This document shows, piece by piece, positions 53,587 to 62,655 of a stretch of 64,000 nt of DNA. Position 1 is the stretch's first letter; each line of letters opens with the position of its first letter. The stretch is from Microvirga sesbaniae (lineage in GTDB: Bacteria > Pseudomonadota > Alphaproteobacteria > Rhizobiales > Beijerinckiaceae). The DNA is taken from NCBI RefSeq assembly GCF_025460805.1, contig NZ_JAMXFJ010000020.1, forward strand, positions 1 to 64,000. Direction: 5' to 3'. Position numbers and translations under genes: made by a program. The notes below the pieces were generated by a model. It made no database searches. It was not told the DNA's origin and saw only the letters and a list, made by a program, of their open reading frames with translations.

Positions 53587-54795
53587 TCAGCCCCGTGTCG
53601 CCTGCGCGGCCTCGACGAAGCTCTTCGCCACCTTCGGCACGTTCGCCTCGTTGAGGCCCGCCACGCACATGCGGCCCGACCCCACGAGATAGACGCCGTC
53701 GCGCTCGCGCATGGCGCGGACCTGCGCCTCGCTGAGGCCCGTGTAGCTGAACATGCCGCGCTGATTGAGCAGGAAGCCCACATCGACTTCGTTCGACAGG
53801 GCGCGGATCGCGTCGGCGAGGCGCTTGCGCATGGAATCCATGCGGGTGCGCATCGTCTCGACCTCGCCGGCCCATTGCGTGCGCAGATCATCGTTGCCGA
53901 GCACGGTCGCCACGAGAAGTCCGCCGGTCATCGGGGGGCTCGAATAGCTGCGGCGCACGGCGAGCTTCAGCTGCCCGAGCACCCGCTCGGCCTCGCCGGC
54001 ATCCCGGCAGACGACGCTCAGGCCCCCGCAGCGCTCGCCGTAGAGCGAGAAGTTCTTCGAGAAGGAATTGGCCACGAGGCAGCTCGCGCGCTCCGCGTAG
54101 CGCCGCACGAAGGCGGCGTCCTCGTCGAGGCCGGTGCCGAAGCCCTGGTAGGCCATGTCGAACACCACGATGTGGCCCTTGGCGATCAGCACGTCGGTGA
54201 CGGCCGCCTGCTGGCGCTCGTCGAGGTCGACGCCGGTCGGGTTGTGGCAGACGGGCTGCAGCACCACGATGGAGCCGCTCTCCGCCGCCTCGAGCGCCTT
54301 GACCATGCCGTCGAAGTCCACGGACCGGCTGGCGCTGTTCCAATAGGGATAGGTGGCCGTCTCGAAGCCCGCGCGCTGGAACAGCCCGTGATGGTTCTCC
54401 CAGGTCGGATCGCTGACGAGCACGGTGCGGCCTGGGGTGTGCTTGGCGAGGAAATCGGCCGCGATGCCGACCGCCCCCGTGCCGCCGAGGGTCTGGATCG
54501 TCGCGACGCGCTCGTCGGCGAGAGCCGGATGACCGGCGCCGAAGACGAGCGTCTGGACGCCCTCGCGATAGAGCGCATGCCCCTCCATGGGGAGATATGG
54601 CCGCTCGGCGAACCCGGCGCGCTCATGGGCGGCCCTGACCGCGCCCAGCACCGGAAGCCGGCCCGTCTCGTCCGTGTAGACGCCGATGCTCAGATTCACC
54701 TTCTCGGACCGGGGATCGGCCTTGAAGCTGTCGTTGAGCGAGAGAATCGGGTCGCCGGCGAAGGGCTCGACCTGTCCGAACAGGGATTCCGTCAT
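53587..54795 (-). CDS. Aromatic/aspartate aminotransferase (class I)
   Basis: A 402-residue PLP enzyme from ATG 54795 (GGAG upstream). TLGGTGAVGIAADFL, LVSDPTWENHHGLFQRAGF, PVCHNPTGVDL, DMAYQGFGTGLDEDA and the PLP lysine in NSFSKNFSLYGER are the TyrB/AspC set. It interconverts aromatic amino acids or aspartate with their keto acids. The oxidoreductase at 49106 could use its products. Confidence 0.93.
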   Translation of the reverse strand: MTESLFGQVEPFAGDPILSLNDSFKADPRSEKVNLSIGVYTDETGRLPVLGAVRAAHERAGFAERPYLPMEGHALYREGVQTLVFGAGHPALADERVATIQTLGGTGAVGIAADFLAKHTPGRTVLVSDPTWENHHGLFQRAGFETATYPYWNSASRSVDFDGMVKALEAAESGSIVVLQPVCHNPTGVDLDERQQAAVTDVLIAKGHIVVFDMAYQGFGTGLDEDAAFVRRYAERASCLVANSFSKNFSLYGERCGGLSVVCRDAGEAERVLGQLKLAVRRSYSSPPMTGGLLVATVLGNDDLRTQWAGEVETMRTRMDSMRKRLADAIRALSNEVDVGFLLNQRGMFSYTGLSEAQVRAMRERDGVYLVGSGRMCVAGLNEANVPKVAKSFVEAAQATRG

Positions 54796-54899
54796 GATGA
54801 TCTCCAAGCCTGTCGCGGCGGGCAGCCCCGACCGCATCATTGCGCGTGAGGGAGACCTATCCCTTGGAGCGGTCTCTCGGCAAGCGCCTTCGTCGAGCC

Positions 54900-55607
54900 T
54901 CAAGGGTCGAGCCGCCAATCCACCGGCTCGAGCCCCTTCTGGACGAGCCAGGCATTCGCGCGGCTGAAGGGCTTCGTGCCTCTGAAGTCGTTGAGCCGGT
55001 TGAGCGGGGAGGGATGGCCCGCCTCGATCACGAGATGCTTCGTCCGGTCGACCAGCGCCGCCCGTTTGCGGGCCGGGCCGCCCCAGAGAAGGAAGACGAC
55101 GGCGGGCTGCCGTGCCGAGATCGCCGCGATCGCCTGGTCGACCAGGGCGGACCAGCCGAATTTCATGTGCGCGCCCGATTGCCCGGCCTCGACCGTCAGC
55201 GCCGTGTTGATGAGCAGCACGCCCTGCCGGGCCCATTTCGACAGGTCGCCCGATGTCGGCATCGGCACGCCCAGGTCTTCGGCCATCTCGGCCAGAATGG
55301 TGCGCAGGGAGGCCGGCAGCCGCCGGGAGCCGCGATAGGAGAAGGCGAGGCCATGGGAATCGCCCGGCGTCGGATAGGGATCCTGGCCGAGCACGACCAC
55401 CTTGACCCCCTCGAGAGGCGTCAGGGAGATGCTGGTGAACACGGCCTCGGGCGGGGGCAGCACCTGCGCGCCCGCGGCGATCACCGCATCGACCTTGGCG
55501 GCGACCGCCTCGGCGCTCCCATCCTGAAAGAAGGGCAGTTGCAGCCACCCGGCGGCCGTGGGCTTGGCGCGGAACTCGGCGAGGGCTCGGGTGATGGGTC
55601 CGGTCAT
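54900..55607 (-). CDS. ung: Uracil-DNA glycosylase, family 1
   Basis: A 235-residue repair enzyme. Catalytic motif VVVLGQDPYPTPGDSHGLAFS near residue 73, GVLLINTALTVEAGQSGAH in the middle and the leucine loop GHPSPLN near the end are all intact. It removes uracil from DNA to start base excision repair. Length matches the family. Confidence 0.96.
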   Translation of the reverse strand: MTGPITRALAEFRAKPTAAGWLQLPFFQDGSAEAVAAKVDAVIAAGAQVLPPPEAVFTSISLTPLEGVKVVVLGQDPYPTPGDSHGLAFSYRGSRRLPASLRTILAEMAEDLGVPMPTSGDLSKWARQGVLLINTALTVEAGQSGAHMKFGWSALVDQAIAAISARQPAVVFLLWGGPARKRAALVDRTKHLVIEAGHPSPLNRLNDFRGTKPFSRANAWLVQKGLEPVDWRLDP

Positions 55608-55805
55608 GGATGGGCGCGTCTTTCCGGTGGGCGGGGCATGGTTGCTGCGCCGGCTAACCGAGACCGCGGCGTTCGCTGAAAAAGGCATCAGGCGTGCCGC
55701 GGAACCAGGCGCCGAGGGCGTCGACAGGATGTTACTTCTGTGACACGTTGCCGGTCTAGGTTCCAGGGTGAACACCCGCGGTTCCAACCTTCTACGAGGA
55801 CCTTC

Positions 55806-57317
55806 ATGATGTTTCAGAGCCGCCCTTCCGCTGCGTTCCGCGCCGGGTTTCTCGGATTGTCCATGCTTCTGTCGGGCACGGCCCTGGCGCAGGAGGCCGT
55901 GACCATCCGCTTCGTCCAGACCAACGACATCGACCGCATGAGCCCGGAGAAGGGCCGCGGCGGCTTCGCCAGGCTCGCCACCGTGATCAAGGAGGAGAAG
56001 GCCAAGGGCAATGCCTTCTTCATCCATGCGGGCGACACCATCTCCCCGTCGCTCCTGTCGGGCTTCGACAAGGGCGCCCACATCATCGACATCCTGAACC
56101 GGATGGGCGTCGACGCCATGGCGCCGGGCAACCACGAATTCGACCTGGGCGACGCCGCGTTCCGGGCCCGCATGGCGGAGGCCAAGTTCGACGTGCTCGC
56201 CACCAACATCGTCGACGGCAACGGCCTTCCGGCCAACACCAAGCCGGACAAGATGATCGACGTGCAGGGCGTGAAGGTCGGCTTCTTCGGCCTCACCACG
56301 GAGGACACGCCGATCGCCTCGAGCCCCGGCACCATCAAGTTCTCCTCCACCATCGACACGGCCCGCGCCAAGGCCAAGGAGCTGCGTGAAAAGGGGGCCG
56401 ACATCGTCGTGGCGGTTGCCCACACGCCCCTCGAGGTGGACATGATCATCGCCCGCTCGGCCGGGGTCGACGTGATCATCGGCGGCCATGACGAGCACCT
56501 GCTCGCCTTCTACGACGGCAAGGTCACGCTGACCGAATCGGAGTCCCAGGGGAATTACGTCGTCGTGACGGAGCTCGCCGTGACGAAGGCCGCCAAGGAC
56601 GGCAAGACCACCGTGTCCTGGACGCCGAACTTCCGCATCGTCGACAGCGCCACGGTGAAGCCCGATCCGGAGATCGAGGCCGTGGTGAAGGGCTACGAGG
56701 ACAAGCTTTCCAAGGAACTCGACGTGGAGATCGGCGTGACGGAAACGCCCCTCGACAGCCGCCGCGCCACCGTGCGCGGAGGCGAGGCCGCCATGGGCAA
56801 CCTCGTGGCCGACGCCCTGAAGGCCTCGGTCGGCGCCGATGTGGCCATCACCAATGGCGGCGGCCTGCGCGCCGACAAGCAGTACGAGGCCGGCCAGAAG
56901 CTGACCCGCCGCCACATCCTGGCCGAGATGCCTTTCGGCAACACCACGGTGCTGCTCGAGGTCACGGGCGCGCAGATCAAGGCCGCGCTCGAGAACGGCG
57001 TCAGCCAGGTGCGCGAGCTCGGCGGCCGCTTCCCGCAGGTCTCCGGCATCGTGGCGGAGGTCGACGTGAAGGAGCCGGTCGGCAGCCGGGTGAAATCGGT
57101 CAAGATCAACGGCGAGCCGCTCGATCCCGCCAAGACCTACAAGCTCGCCACCAACGACTTCATGGCTCGCGGCGGCGACGGCTACCGGGTGTTCACGGAA
57201 GCCAAGTCGCTGGTCGACGTCTCGGCGAGCCAGCTGATGGCCAGCCAGGTGATCGATTACGTGGCCAAGGCCGGGAAAGTGGCCCCGAAGGTCGAGGGCC
57301 GCGTCGTCCTGCGCTGA
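55806..57317 (+). CDS. Periplasmic 5'-nucleotidase/metallophosphoesterase
   Basis: A 503-residue protein with a signal ending ALA before QEA. Metallophosphoesterase ligands appear as GDTISPS, GNHEFD, AHTPLE and GGHDEH; the C-terminal domain (MGNLVADALKASVGADVAITNGGGLR, GGDGY) completes the UshA-like fold. Oddly the first metal motif reads TNDID where most members have DxH, so one ligand differs. It hydrolyses nucleotides outside the inner membrane to recover phosphate and nucleosides. Confidence 0.91.
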   Translation: MMFQSRPSAAFRAGFLGLSMLLSGTALAQEAVTIRFVQTNDIDRMSPEKGRGGFARLATVIKEEKAKGNAFFIHAGDTISPSLLSGFDKGAHIIDILNRMGVDAMAPGNHEFDLGDAAFRARMAEAKFDVLATNIVDGNGLPANTKPDKMIDVQGVKVGFFGLTTEDTPIASSPGTIKFSSTIDTARAKAKELREKGADIVVAVAHTPLEVDMIIARSAGVDVIIGGHDEHLLAFYDGKVTLTESESQGNYVVVTELAVTKAAKDGKTTVSWTPNFRIVDSATVKPDPEIEAVVKGYEDKLSKELDVEIGVTETPLDSRRATVRGGEAAMGNLVADALKASVGADVAITNGGGLRADKQYEAGQKLTRRHILAEMPFGNTTVLLEVTGAQIKAALENGVSQVRELGGRFPQVSGIVAEVDVKEPVGSRVKSVKINGEPLDPAKTYKLATNDFMARGGDGYRVFTEAKSLVDVSASQLMASQVIDYVAKAGKVAPKVEGRVVLR

Positions 57318-57342
57318 TCGAATCCGGTCGGCGATCGCTGCT

Positions 57343-57376
57343 GCGCCGGGGCTGATGCGAGCCCCGGCGCTTCTTC
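57343..57376 (+). terminator. Rho-independent-type terminator after 5'-nucleotidase
   Basis: Perfect 11-base arms GCGCCGGGGCT and AGCCCCGGCGC with a 6-base loop, followed by TTCTTC. It starts 26 bases after the stop codon. Confidence 0.8.
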
Positions 57377-57580
57377 GTTGAACATTGTAGCGGACGTGAC
57401 GTTCGGGCGCATTTGTCGCCGGTCTGCAGCGCGATAGTTCGCCTGCCTCTGGTCAACCGGAAGGCGAGCCGTAAATTCCCTCTCCATCAAAGGCGTTTGC
57501 TGTGCCATTCTGGCCGCGCAACGGCGAATCTCCCACTCAAAAGCGATCTCCCCTTGCAGTACTACACGCGCCCCGAATCG

Positions 57581-59761
57581 ATGAGCCTGTCCCAGAAGCG
57601 GCGCCGCCGCTCCCTTGCGCGCGGGCGGCTCACTCTGTTCATGGGCCTGTTCGGTGTCGCGTTCATTCTCCTGACCTTCGGCTACATCGCCTGGGAACAG
57701 CGCAACCGCCTGATCCAGCGCAACGAGGACGACCTTCGAAACGCGGCCTTCTTTCTGGCGGACCACACGGCCCGGCTCCTGGAGGTGACGGATCTGACGC
57801 TGAAGCAGACCACCGCCCTCATGCAGGGACAGAGCTGGGACCAGGTGGAACGCTCGACGGCCCTATGGCAGCAGATCCATGCGGTTCAGGAGGCGTTACC
57901 CTATATCGAGGACGTCTGGCTCAATGATCCGAGCGGACGACTGCGCCTGACGTCGGCGCAGTTCCCGGCCCCGGAAACGAATCTGTCCGGCCGGGACGTC
58001 TTCAACGCTCAGGTTGCCGCCGACCAGGGATTGTTCATCGGAGAGCCGATCCTGGGCCGGGTCACCAAGACGCCGACCTTCATGATCAGCCGCCGTCTCC
58101 AGGACGGCGGCACGGAATTCGGCGGCACGGCGGCGGTCACCGTCTCCCTGTCCTACTTCTACGATTACTGGTCGAAGATCCGACTGCCGAAGGGCAGCCG
58201 GGTCGCCCTGTTGCGGGCCTCCGATGCCACGGTCATCGCGCAGCATCCGCCCCCGCCCGATGGCCTCTCCTTCGCGCCCATCGACAAGGCGGCGCTCGAC
58301 GCGGCGCTCGCTTCGGCGGGCCGGGCCGGGCTCTATTCCTTCATCAGCATGAACCAGGAGCGTGTCGGGGCCTATCGCCAGGTGGGCGCGATGCCGCTCT
58401 ACATCAATGTCAGCATGCCGGAAGATGCATACTGGACGCCCTGGTTCATCCAGACCCGGCTCTACGGGGCCTTCGCGCTGATCGCCCTTCTGGCGCTGCT
58501 CGCGCTCACCGTGCTGGCGTCCGAGCAGTTCCAGGAGCAGGCCGCCAATGCGGCGCTGCTCGAGCGGCAGGTGGCGCTGCGGACAAGCGAGTTGCGGACG
58601 GAAACCGCGGCGCTCGAGATCCTTAACCGGACGGGCAGCGTGCTTGCGGCCGAACTCGATATCGACCGCATCATCGAGAGCGTCGTCGATGCCGGGATCG
58701 AGCTGACCGACGCACAGTTCGGCGCCTTCTTCTGCGGTGCCTCCCAGGAGGGGAGGGAGCATTACGGCAAGTTCGAGCCCGCAGGACTTCGCGACGCCTT
58801 CGCCCTCCTGAACATCCGGGAGATCTGCGCCGCGGCGTTCCAGGAGGGCAAGACGGTTCGCCTCGACAATATCGCCGTGGAGCAGGGGCACGACGGCACG
58901 CCCTTCACGATGGATGCGACGACGGACGCGCCGGTCATCCGCAGCATCCTGGCCGTACCGGTGGTTCTGCGGACGGGGGACGTCCACGGCATTCTCGTCT
59001 TCGGGCACGAGAGGGCGGGCGTGTTCAACCGCCGCGCGGAGCGCCTTCTGGCGGGCCTGACCGCCCAGGCGGCCATCGCGCTGGAGAACAGCCGCCTCTA
59101 CCGCAATGCGCAGGGCGAGATCGAGGAGCGCAAGCAGGCCCAGACCCAGCAATCCCTTCTGATCCGCGAACTCCATCACCGGGTGAAGAACACCCTGGCC
59201 ACGGTCCAGGCCGTGGTGGGAGCGACCGCGCGCTCCGCCTTGAGCATCGACGATTTCTATCAGGCCTTCGTCGGGCGCATCATCTCGCTCGCCAACACCC
59301 ATTCGCTGCTGACCGAGGCCGTGTGGCAGACCGCGTCCCTGCGCGAGATCCTGGAGAAGGAGCTTCGGCCCTACAACGATGCCCAGGGCGAAAGGATCAC
59401 CCTCGACGGCCCGGCCGTGGACCTGCCCTCCGAGGCGGCCGTGCCCATCGGCATGGCGATCCACGAACTGACGACCAACGCGGCGAAATACGGGGCACTC
59501 TCGGCGCCCGGCGGCCGCGTGGCCATTTCCTGGGAGGCCGAGCCGGCGGAGGACGGGACCCGGCTCAGGCTCACCTGGGAGGAGCGGGGAGGCCCGGCCG
59601 TCTCGGCCCCCACCCGGCAGGGATTCGGCTCGCGCCTGCTGCACCGGGTGCTGGCCACGCAGCTCAACGCCAAGGTGGAAACCGATTTCAATCCGACGGG
59701 ATTGCGCGTTGCCATCGACGCCGTGCTCAAGCAGGCGCGATTCCCGGAAATGGGCGTCTGA
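57581..59761 (+). CDS. Membrane sensor histidine kinase (Cache + GAF + HisKA_2/HWE-like)
   Basis: A 726-residue kinase from ATG 57581; the longer frame has no start signal. Two membrane helices (about 13-35 and 288-310) bracket a periplasmic Cache-type sensor. A GAF domain covers about 345-500. The dimerisation motif RELHHRVKNTLATVQAV has the phospho-His near residue 530, and IHELTTNAAKYGALS is the N box, both of HisKA_2/HWE kinases. No response regulator is adjacent, so the partner may be a PhyR-like stress regulator elsewhere; inference only. Confidence 0.9.
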   Translation: MSLSQKRRRRSLARGRLTLFMGLFGVAFILLTFGYIAWEQRNRLIQRNEDDLRNAAFFLADHTARLLEVTDLTLKQTTALMQGQSWDQVERSTALWQQIHAVQEALPYIEDVWLNDPSGRLRLTSAQFPAPETNLSGRDVFNAQVAADQGLFIGEPILGRVTKTPTFMISRRLQDGGTEFGGTAAVTVSLSYFYDYWSKIRLPKGSRVALLRASDATVIAQHPPPPDGLSFAPIDKAALDAALASAGRAGLYSFISMNQERVGAYRQVGAMPLYINVSMPEDAYWTPWFIQTRLYGAFALIALLALLALTVLASEQFQEQAANAALLERQVALRTSELRTETAALEILNRTGSVLAAELDIDRIIESVVDAGIELTDAQFGAFFCGASQEGREHYGKFEPAGLRDAFALLNIREICAAAFQEGKTVRLDNIAVEQGHDGTPFTMDATTDAPVIRSILAVPVVLRTGDVHGILVFGHERAGVFNRRAERLLAGLTAQAAIALENSRLYRNAQGEIEERKQAQTQQSLLIRELHHRVKNTLATVQAVVGATARSALSIDDFYQAFVGRIISLANTHSLLTEAVWQTASLREILEKELRPYNDAQGERITLDGPAVDLPSEAAVPIGMAIHELTTNAAKYGALSAPGGRVAISWEAEPAEDGTRLRLTWEERGGPAVSAPTRQGFGSRLLHRVLATQLNAKVETDFNPTGLRVAIDAVLKQARFPEMGV

Positions 59762-59862
59762 CCCGGCTGGCGTGCAAAGCCTGTTTGCAGCCGGCCGCGA
59801 CGATGCGGTCAGGCGTCCTGTTGGCGGAACAGCCTGAACCTTCTATCTAAGCGGCAGAAAGA

Positions 59863-59887
59863 GCAGGATCCGTATCTCTGATCCTGC
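59863..59887. promoter_or_regulatory. Hairpin or operator just before ferrochelatase
   Basis: Perfect 8-base arms GCAGGATC and GATCCTGC with a 9-base loop, ending 16 bases before ATG 59904 and next to the ribosome binding site. It could fold in the mRNA leader. It does not match iron-response sites known to me. Confidence 0.5.
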
Positions 59888-59903
59888 GGCCAAGGGGCTA
59901 TCG

Positions 59904-60965
59904 ATGAACGAGAGTGTGAGTCTGACCGACCTTCGCCAGGGCGTGCGCCCGGTGGACCACCCGGCCGTACGAACCGGGCGGATCGGCGTGCTTCTGATGA
60001 ATCTGGGCACGCCCGAGGGCACCAGCTACTGGCCCATGCGCGCCTATCTGAAGGAGTTCCTCTCCGACCGGCGCGTGATCGAGACGCCCCGCCTCCTGTG
60101 GTGGCCGATCCTCAACCTGATCATCCTCACCAAGCGCCCCGGCCCCAAGGGCCGCGACTACGCCACGATCTGGAACAACGAGCGCGACGAGGGTCCGCTC
60201 AAGACCATCACCCGCAACCAGGCGGCGAAGGTCACCGAGCACCTGAAACGCATCGCAGGCGACAGGATCACGGTCGATTGGGCCATGCGCTACGGCAAGC
60301 CCGAGGTGCGCGAGCGCATCCAGGCGCTCCTCGATCAGGGCTGCGACCGCATCCTTCTCGTGCCGCTCTACCCGCAATACGCGGCCGCCACCTCGGCGAC
60401 GGCCTGCGATCAGGCTTTCCGGGCGCTGATGGACATGCGCTGGCAGCCGACCGTGCGTGTCTCGCCGCCCTACCACGACGACGCCGTCTATATCGACTCG
60501 GTCGTCGCTTCGATGAAGAAGGAACTGGCGAAGCTCACCTTCGAGCCGGAGGTGATCCTCGTATCGTTCCATGGCGTACCCAAGGAATACCTGCTGAAGG
60601 GCGATCCCTACCATTGCCAGTGCGTGAAGACCTGGCGCCTCATGCGGGAGGCCTTCGGCTGGTCGCCGGACCGGTTCCGCATGAGCTTCCAGTCCCGCTT
60701 CGGCACGGCGGAATGGCTCCAGCCCTATACGGACAAGACCGTCGAGGCGCTCGCCAAGAGCGGCGTGAAGCGCATGGCCATCGTGGCCCCGGGCTTCTCG
60801 GCCGATTGCCTGGAGACCCTGGAGGAGCTCAACGGGGAGAACCGGGAGATCTTCATGCACAACGGCGGCGAGGAATTCGCCTATCTGCCCTGCCTCAACG
60901 ACAGCGACGACGGCATGCGGGTCATCAACCACATCGTCGAGCGTGAGCTTCAGGGGTGGATCTGA
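59904..60965 (+). CDS. hemH: Ferrochelatase
   Basis: A 353-residue enzyme inserting ferrous iron into protoporphyrin IX, the last step of haem synthesis. LLMNLGTPEGTSYWPMRAYLKEFL opens the family fold. ILVSFHGVPKEYLLKGDPYHCQC holds the catalytic His near residue 215, and APGFSADCLETLEEL supplies the acidic residue. Length fits alphaproteobacterial HemH. It is a single gene between a sensor kinase and the SPFH pair. Confidence 0.96.
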   Translation: MNESVSLTDLRQGVRPVDHPAVRTGRIGVLLMNLGTPEGTSYWPMRAYLKEFLSDRRVIETPRLLWWPILNLIILTKRPGPKGRDYATIWNNERDEGPLKTITRNQAAKVTEHLKRIAGDRITVDWAMRYGKPEVRERIQALLDQGCDRILLVPLYPQYAAATSATACDQAFRALMDMRWQPTVRVSPPYHDDAVYIDSVVASMKKELAKLTFEPEVILVSFHGVPKEYLLKGDPYHCQCVKTWRLMREAFGWSPDRFRMSFQSRFGTAEWLQPYTDKTVEALAKSGVKRMAIVAPGFSADCLETLEELNGENREIFMHNGGEEFAYLPCLNDSDDGMRVINHIVERELQGWI

Positions 60966-61008
60966 TCGGCTGACAAGCCCTTGCGCGGATTGGCGGGATG
61001 TTCGCCCC

Positions 61009-61108
61009 GCCGTCATCACCGGGCTTGTCCCGGTGATCCCGCTTCCGAGAGGCGCGGCGCCTCAAGCCATCGGGACGGCCGGGATAGGCCCGGCCATAAC
61101 CTGGGATG
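61009..61108. repeat. Family B palindromes
   Basis: GTCATCACCGGGCTTGTCCC with CGGTGATCC, then CATCGGGACGGCCGGGATAG with GGCCCGGCC. Same units as at 24840 and 46944, with small changes. Confidence 0.75.
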
Positions 61109-61225
61109 GCTGCGACCCATGGAGGGTTGAAGGTGGCGGCAGCCTCCTCGCACGGCAGCGCTCTAGGACTCAAGGCCTGTTTGCGCTAGCGTGACTCCTC
61201 TGCAACGGGGTTGCCCGGGGGGCTC

Positions 61226-62209
61226 ATGCCGCTGAGTGGTTTCGACATCTTCGTCATCGTTCTGGTGCTCGTCGTCGTGGTGACGATCGCCATGGGCATC
61301 CGGACGGTTCCCCAGGGTTATGCCTATACGGTCGAGCGGTTCGGGCGCTACTCGCGCACGCTCACCCCGGGCCTCGGCCTGATCGTGCCCTATATCGATC
61401 AGATCGGGAAAAAGGTGAACGTCATGGAGCAGGTGCTCGACGTTCCGAGCCAGGAGGCCTTCACCCGGGACAATGCCGGCGTGACCATCGATGCGGCGGC
61501 CTTCTACCAGGTGCTCGATGCCGCGAAGGCCTCCTATGAGGTGGCGGATCTGAACCAGGCGCTCCTGGTCCTGACCATGACCAACATCCGCACGGTCGTG
61601 GGCTCCATGGATCTCGACCAGCTTCTCTCCCATCGCGACGAGATCAACGAGCGGCTCCTGCGGGTCGTGGATGCCGCAGCTTCCCCCTGGGGCGCCAAGG
61701 TCACCCGGGTCGAGATCAAGGACATCCTCCCGCCCCAGGATCTCGCCGGCGCCATGGCCCGGCAGATGAAGGCCGAGCGCGAGAAGCGCGCCGCCGTTCT
61801 GGAGGCGGAGGGTCTGCGTCAGGCGGAAATCCTGCGGGCCGAAGGTCAGAAGCAGTCGCAGATCCTCGCGGCCGAAGGCCGGAAGGAAGCGGCGTTCCGG
61901 GACGCGGAGGCCCGCGAGCGGCAGGCGGAGGCCGAGGCCAAGGCCACCGGAATGGTCAGCGAGGCCATCGCCCGGGGCGATCTCGCCGCCGCGAACTTCA
62001 TCGTGGCGGAAAAATACATTGACGCGATCCAGGCGCTGGCCTCGGCGCCGAACCAGAAGGTGGTGATCGTGCCCATCGAGGCGGCGGGCCTCGCCGGAAC
62101 CCTCGGGGGCATCGCCGAACTCACCAGATCCGTCTTCGGCGAGGGCGGGGCCGGGGTCAAGCCTGTCCGCAGCGTCCCGACGGTCACGGGCGGAGCCGAG
62201 CGCCCATGA
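61226..62209 (+). CDS. SPFH/stomatin-family protein (QmcA-like)
   Basis: A 327-residue membrane-anchored protein from ATG 61226. One N-terminal helix (IFVIVLVLVVVVTIAMG) is followed by the SPFH domain (VERFGRYSRTLTPGLGLIVPYID) and a long charged coiled coil (about 175-245, Glu/Ala/Arg-rich). It forms large inner-membrane assemblies that guard protein quality or lipid domains. Overlaps the NfeD gene by 4 bases, the usual pair. Confidence 0.93.
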   Translation: MPLSGFDIFVIVLVLVVVVTIAMGIRTVPQGYAYTVERFGRYSRTLTPGLGLIVPYIDQIGKKVNVMEQVLDVPSQEAFTRDNAGVTIDAAAFYQVLDAAKASYEVADLNQALLVLTMTNIRTVVGSMDLDQLLSHRDEINERLLRVVDAAASPWGAKVTRVEIKDILPPQDLAGAMARQMKAEREKRAAVLEAEGLRQAEILRAEGQKQSQILAAEGRKEAAFRDAEARERQAEAEAKATGMVSEAIARGDLAAANFIVAEKYIDAIQALASAPNQKVVIVPIEAAGLAGTLGGIAELTRSVFGEGGAGVKPVRSVPTVTGGAERP

Positions 62210-62655
62210 TCGCCGACGCGTTCACCGGCCTCGGGGCCTGGGCGTGGATCATCCTCGGCGTCGTCCTGATCGGGGTCGAGCTTCTCGCGCCGGGCTCGTT
62301 CTTCCTCTGGCTCGGTCTGGCGGCCATCGCCACGGGACTGCTGGATGCGGTGCTCGGCCTGTCCTGGCAGGCCGCGGCGCTCCTCTTCGCCCTCCTGTCC
62401 GTGGGAGCGGTGATCCTGGGGCGGTACGCCACCCGTTCGAAGACGCAGCCGGATGCCGGGGCCACGCCGCTCAATCAGCGCGGCCAATCCCTCATCGGGC
62501 GGGTCTTCATCCTTGAGACGCCGATCAAGGACGGCGAGGGTCGGATCCGGGTGGACGACAGCTCCTGGCGGGTGACCGGCGCCGACCGGTTCGCCGGCGC
62601 CAAGGTGCGCGTCGTCCGGGTCGAGGGCGCGACGCTGGTGGTCGACGATTCCTGA
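62206..62655 (+). CDS. NfeD-family membrane protein, SPFH partner
   Basis: A 149-residue protein with three N-terminal helices and a C-terminal OB-like beta domain (SLIGRVFILETPIKDGEGRIRVDDSSWRVTG). It is the short NfeD type. ATG overlaps the SPFH stop (ATGA), so both are made together. Confidence 0.93.
   Translation: MIADAFTGLGAWAWIILGVVLIGVELLAPGSFFLWLGLAAIATGLLDAVLGLSWQAAALLFALLSVGAVILGRYATRSKTQPDAGATPLNQRGQSLIGRVFILETPIKDGEGRIRVDDSSWRVTGADRFAGAKVRVVRVEGATLVVDDS

Noticed and set aside
55720..55805. Pho box before the 5'-nucleotidase
   Set aside because: A TGTGACA-like stretch is present but the required direct repeat is not convincing.
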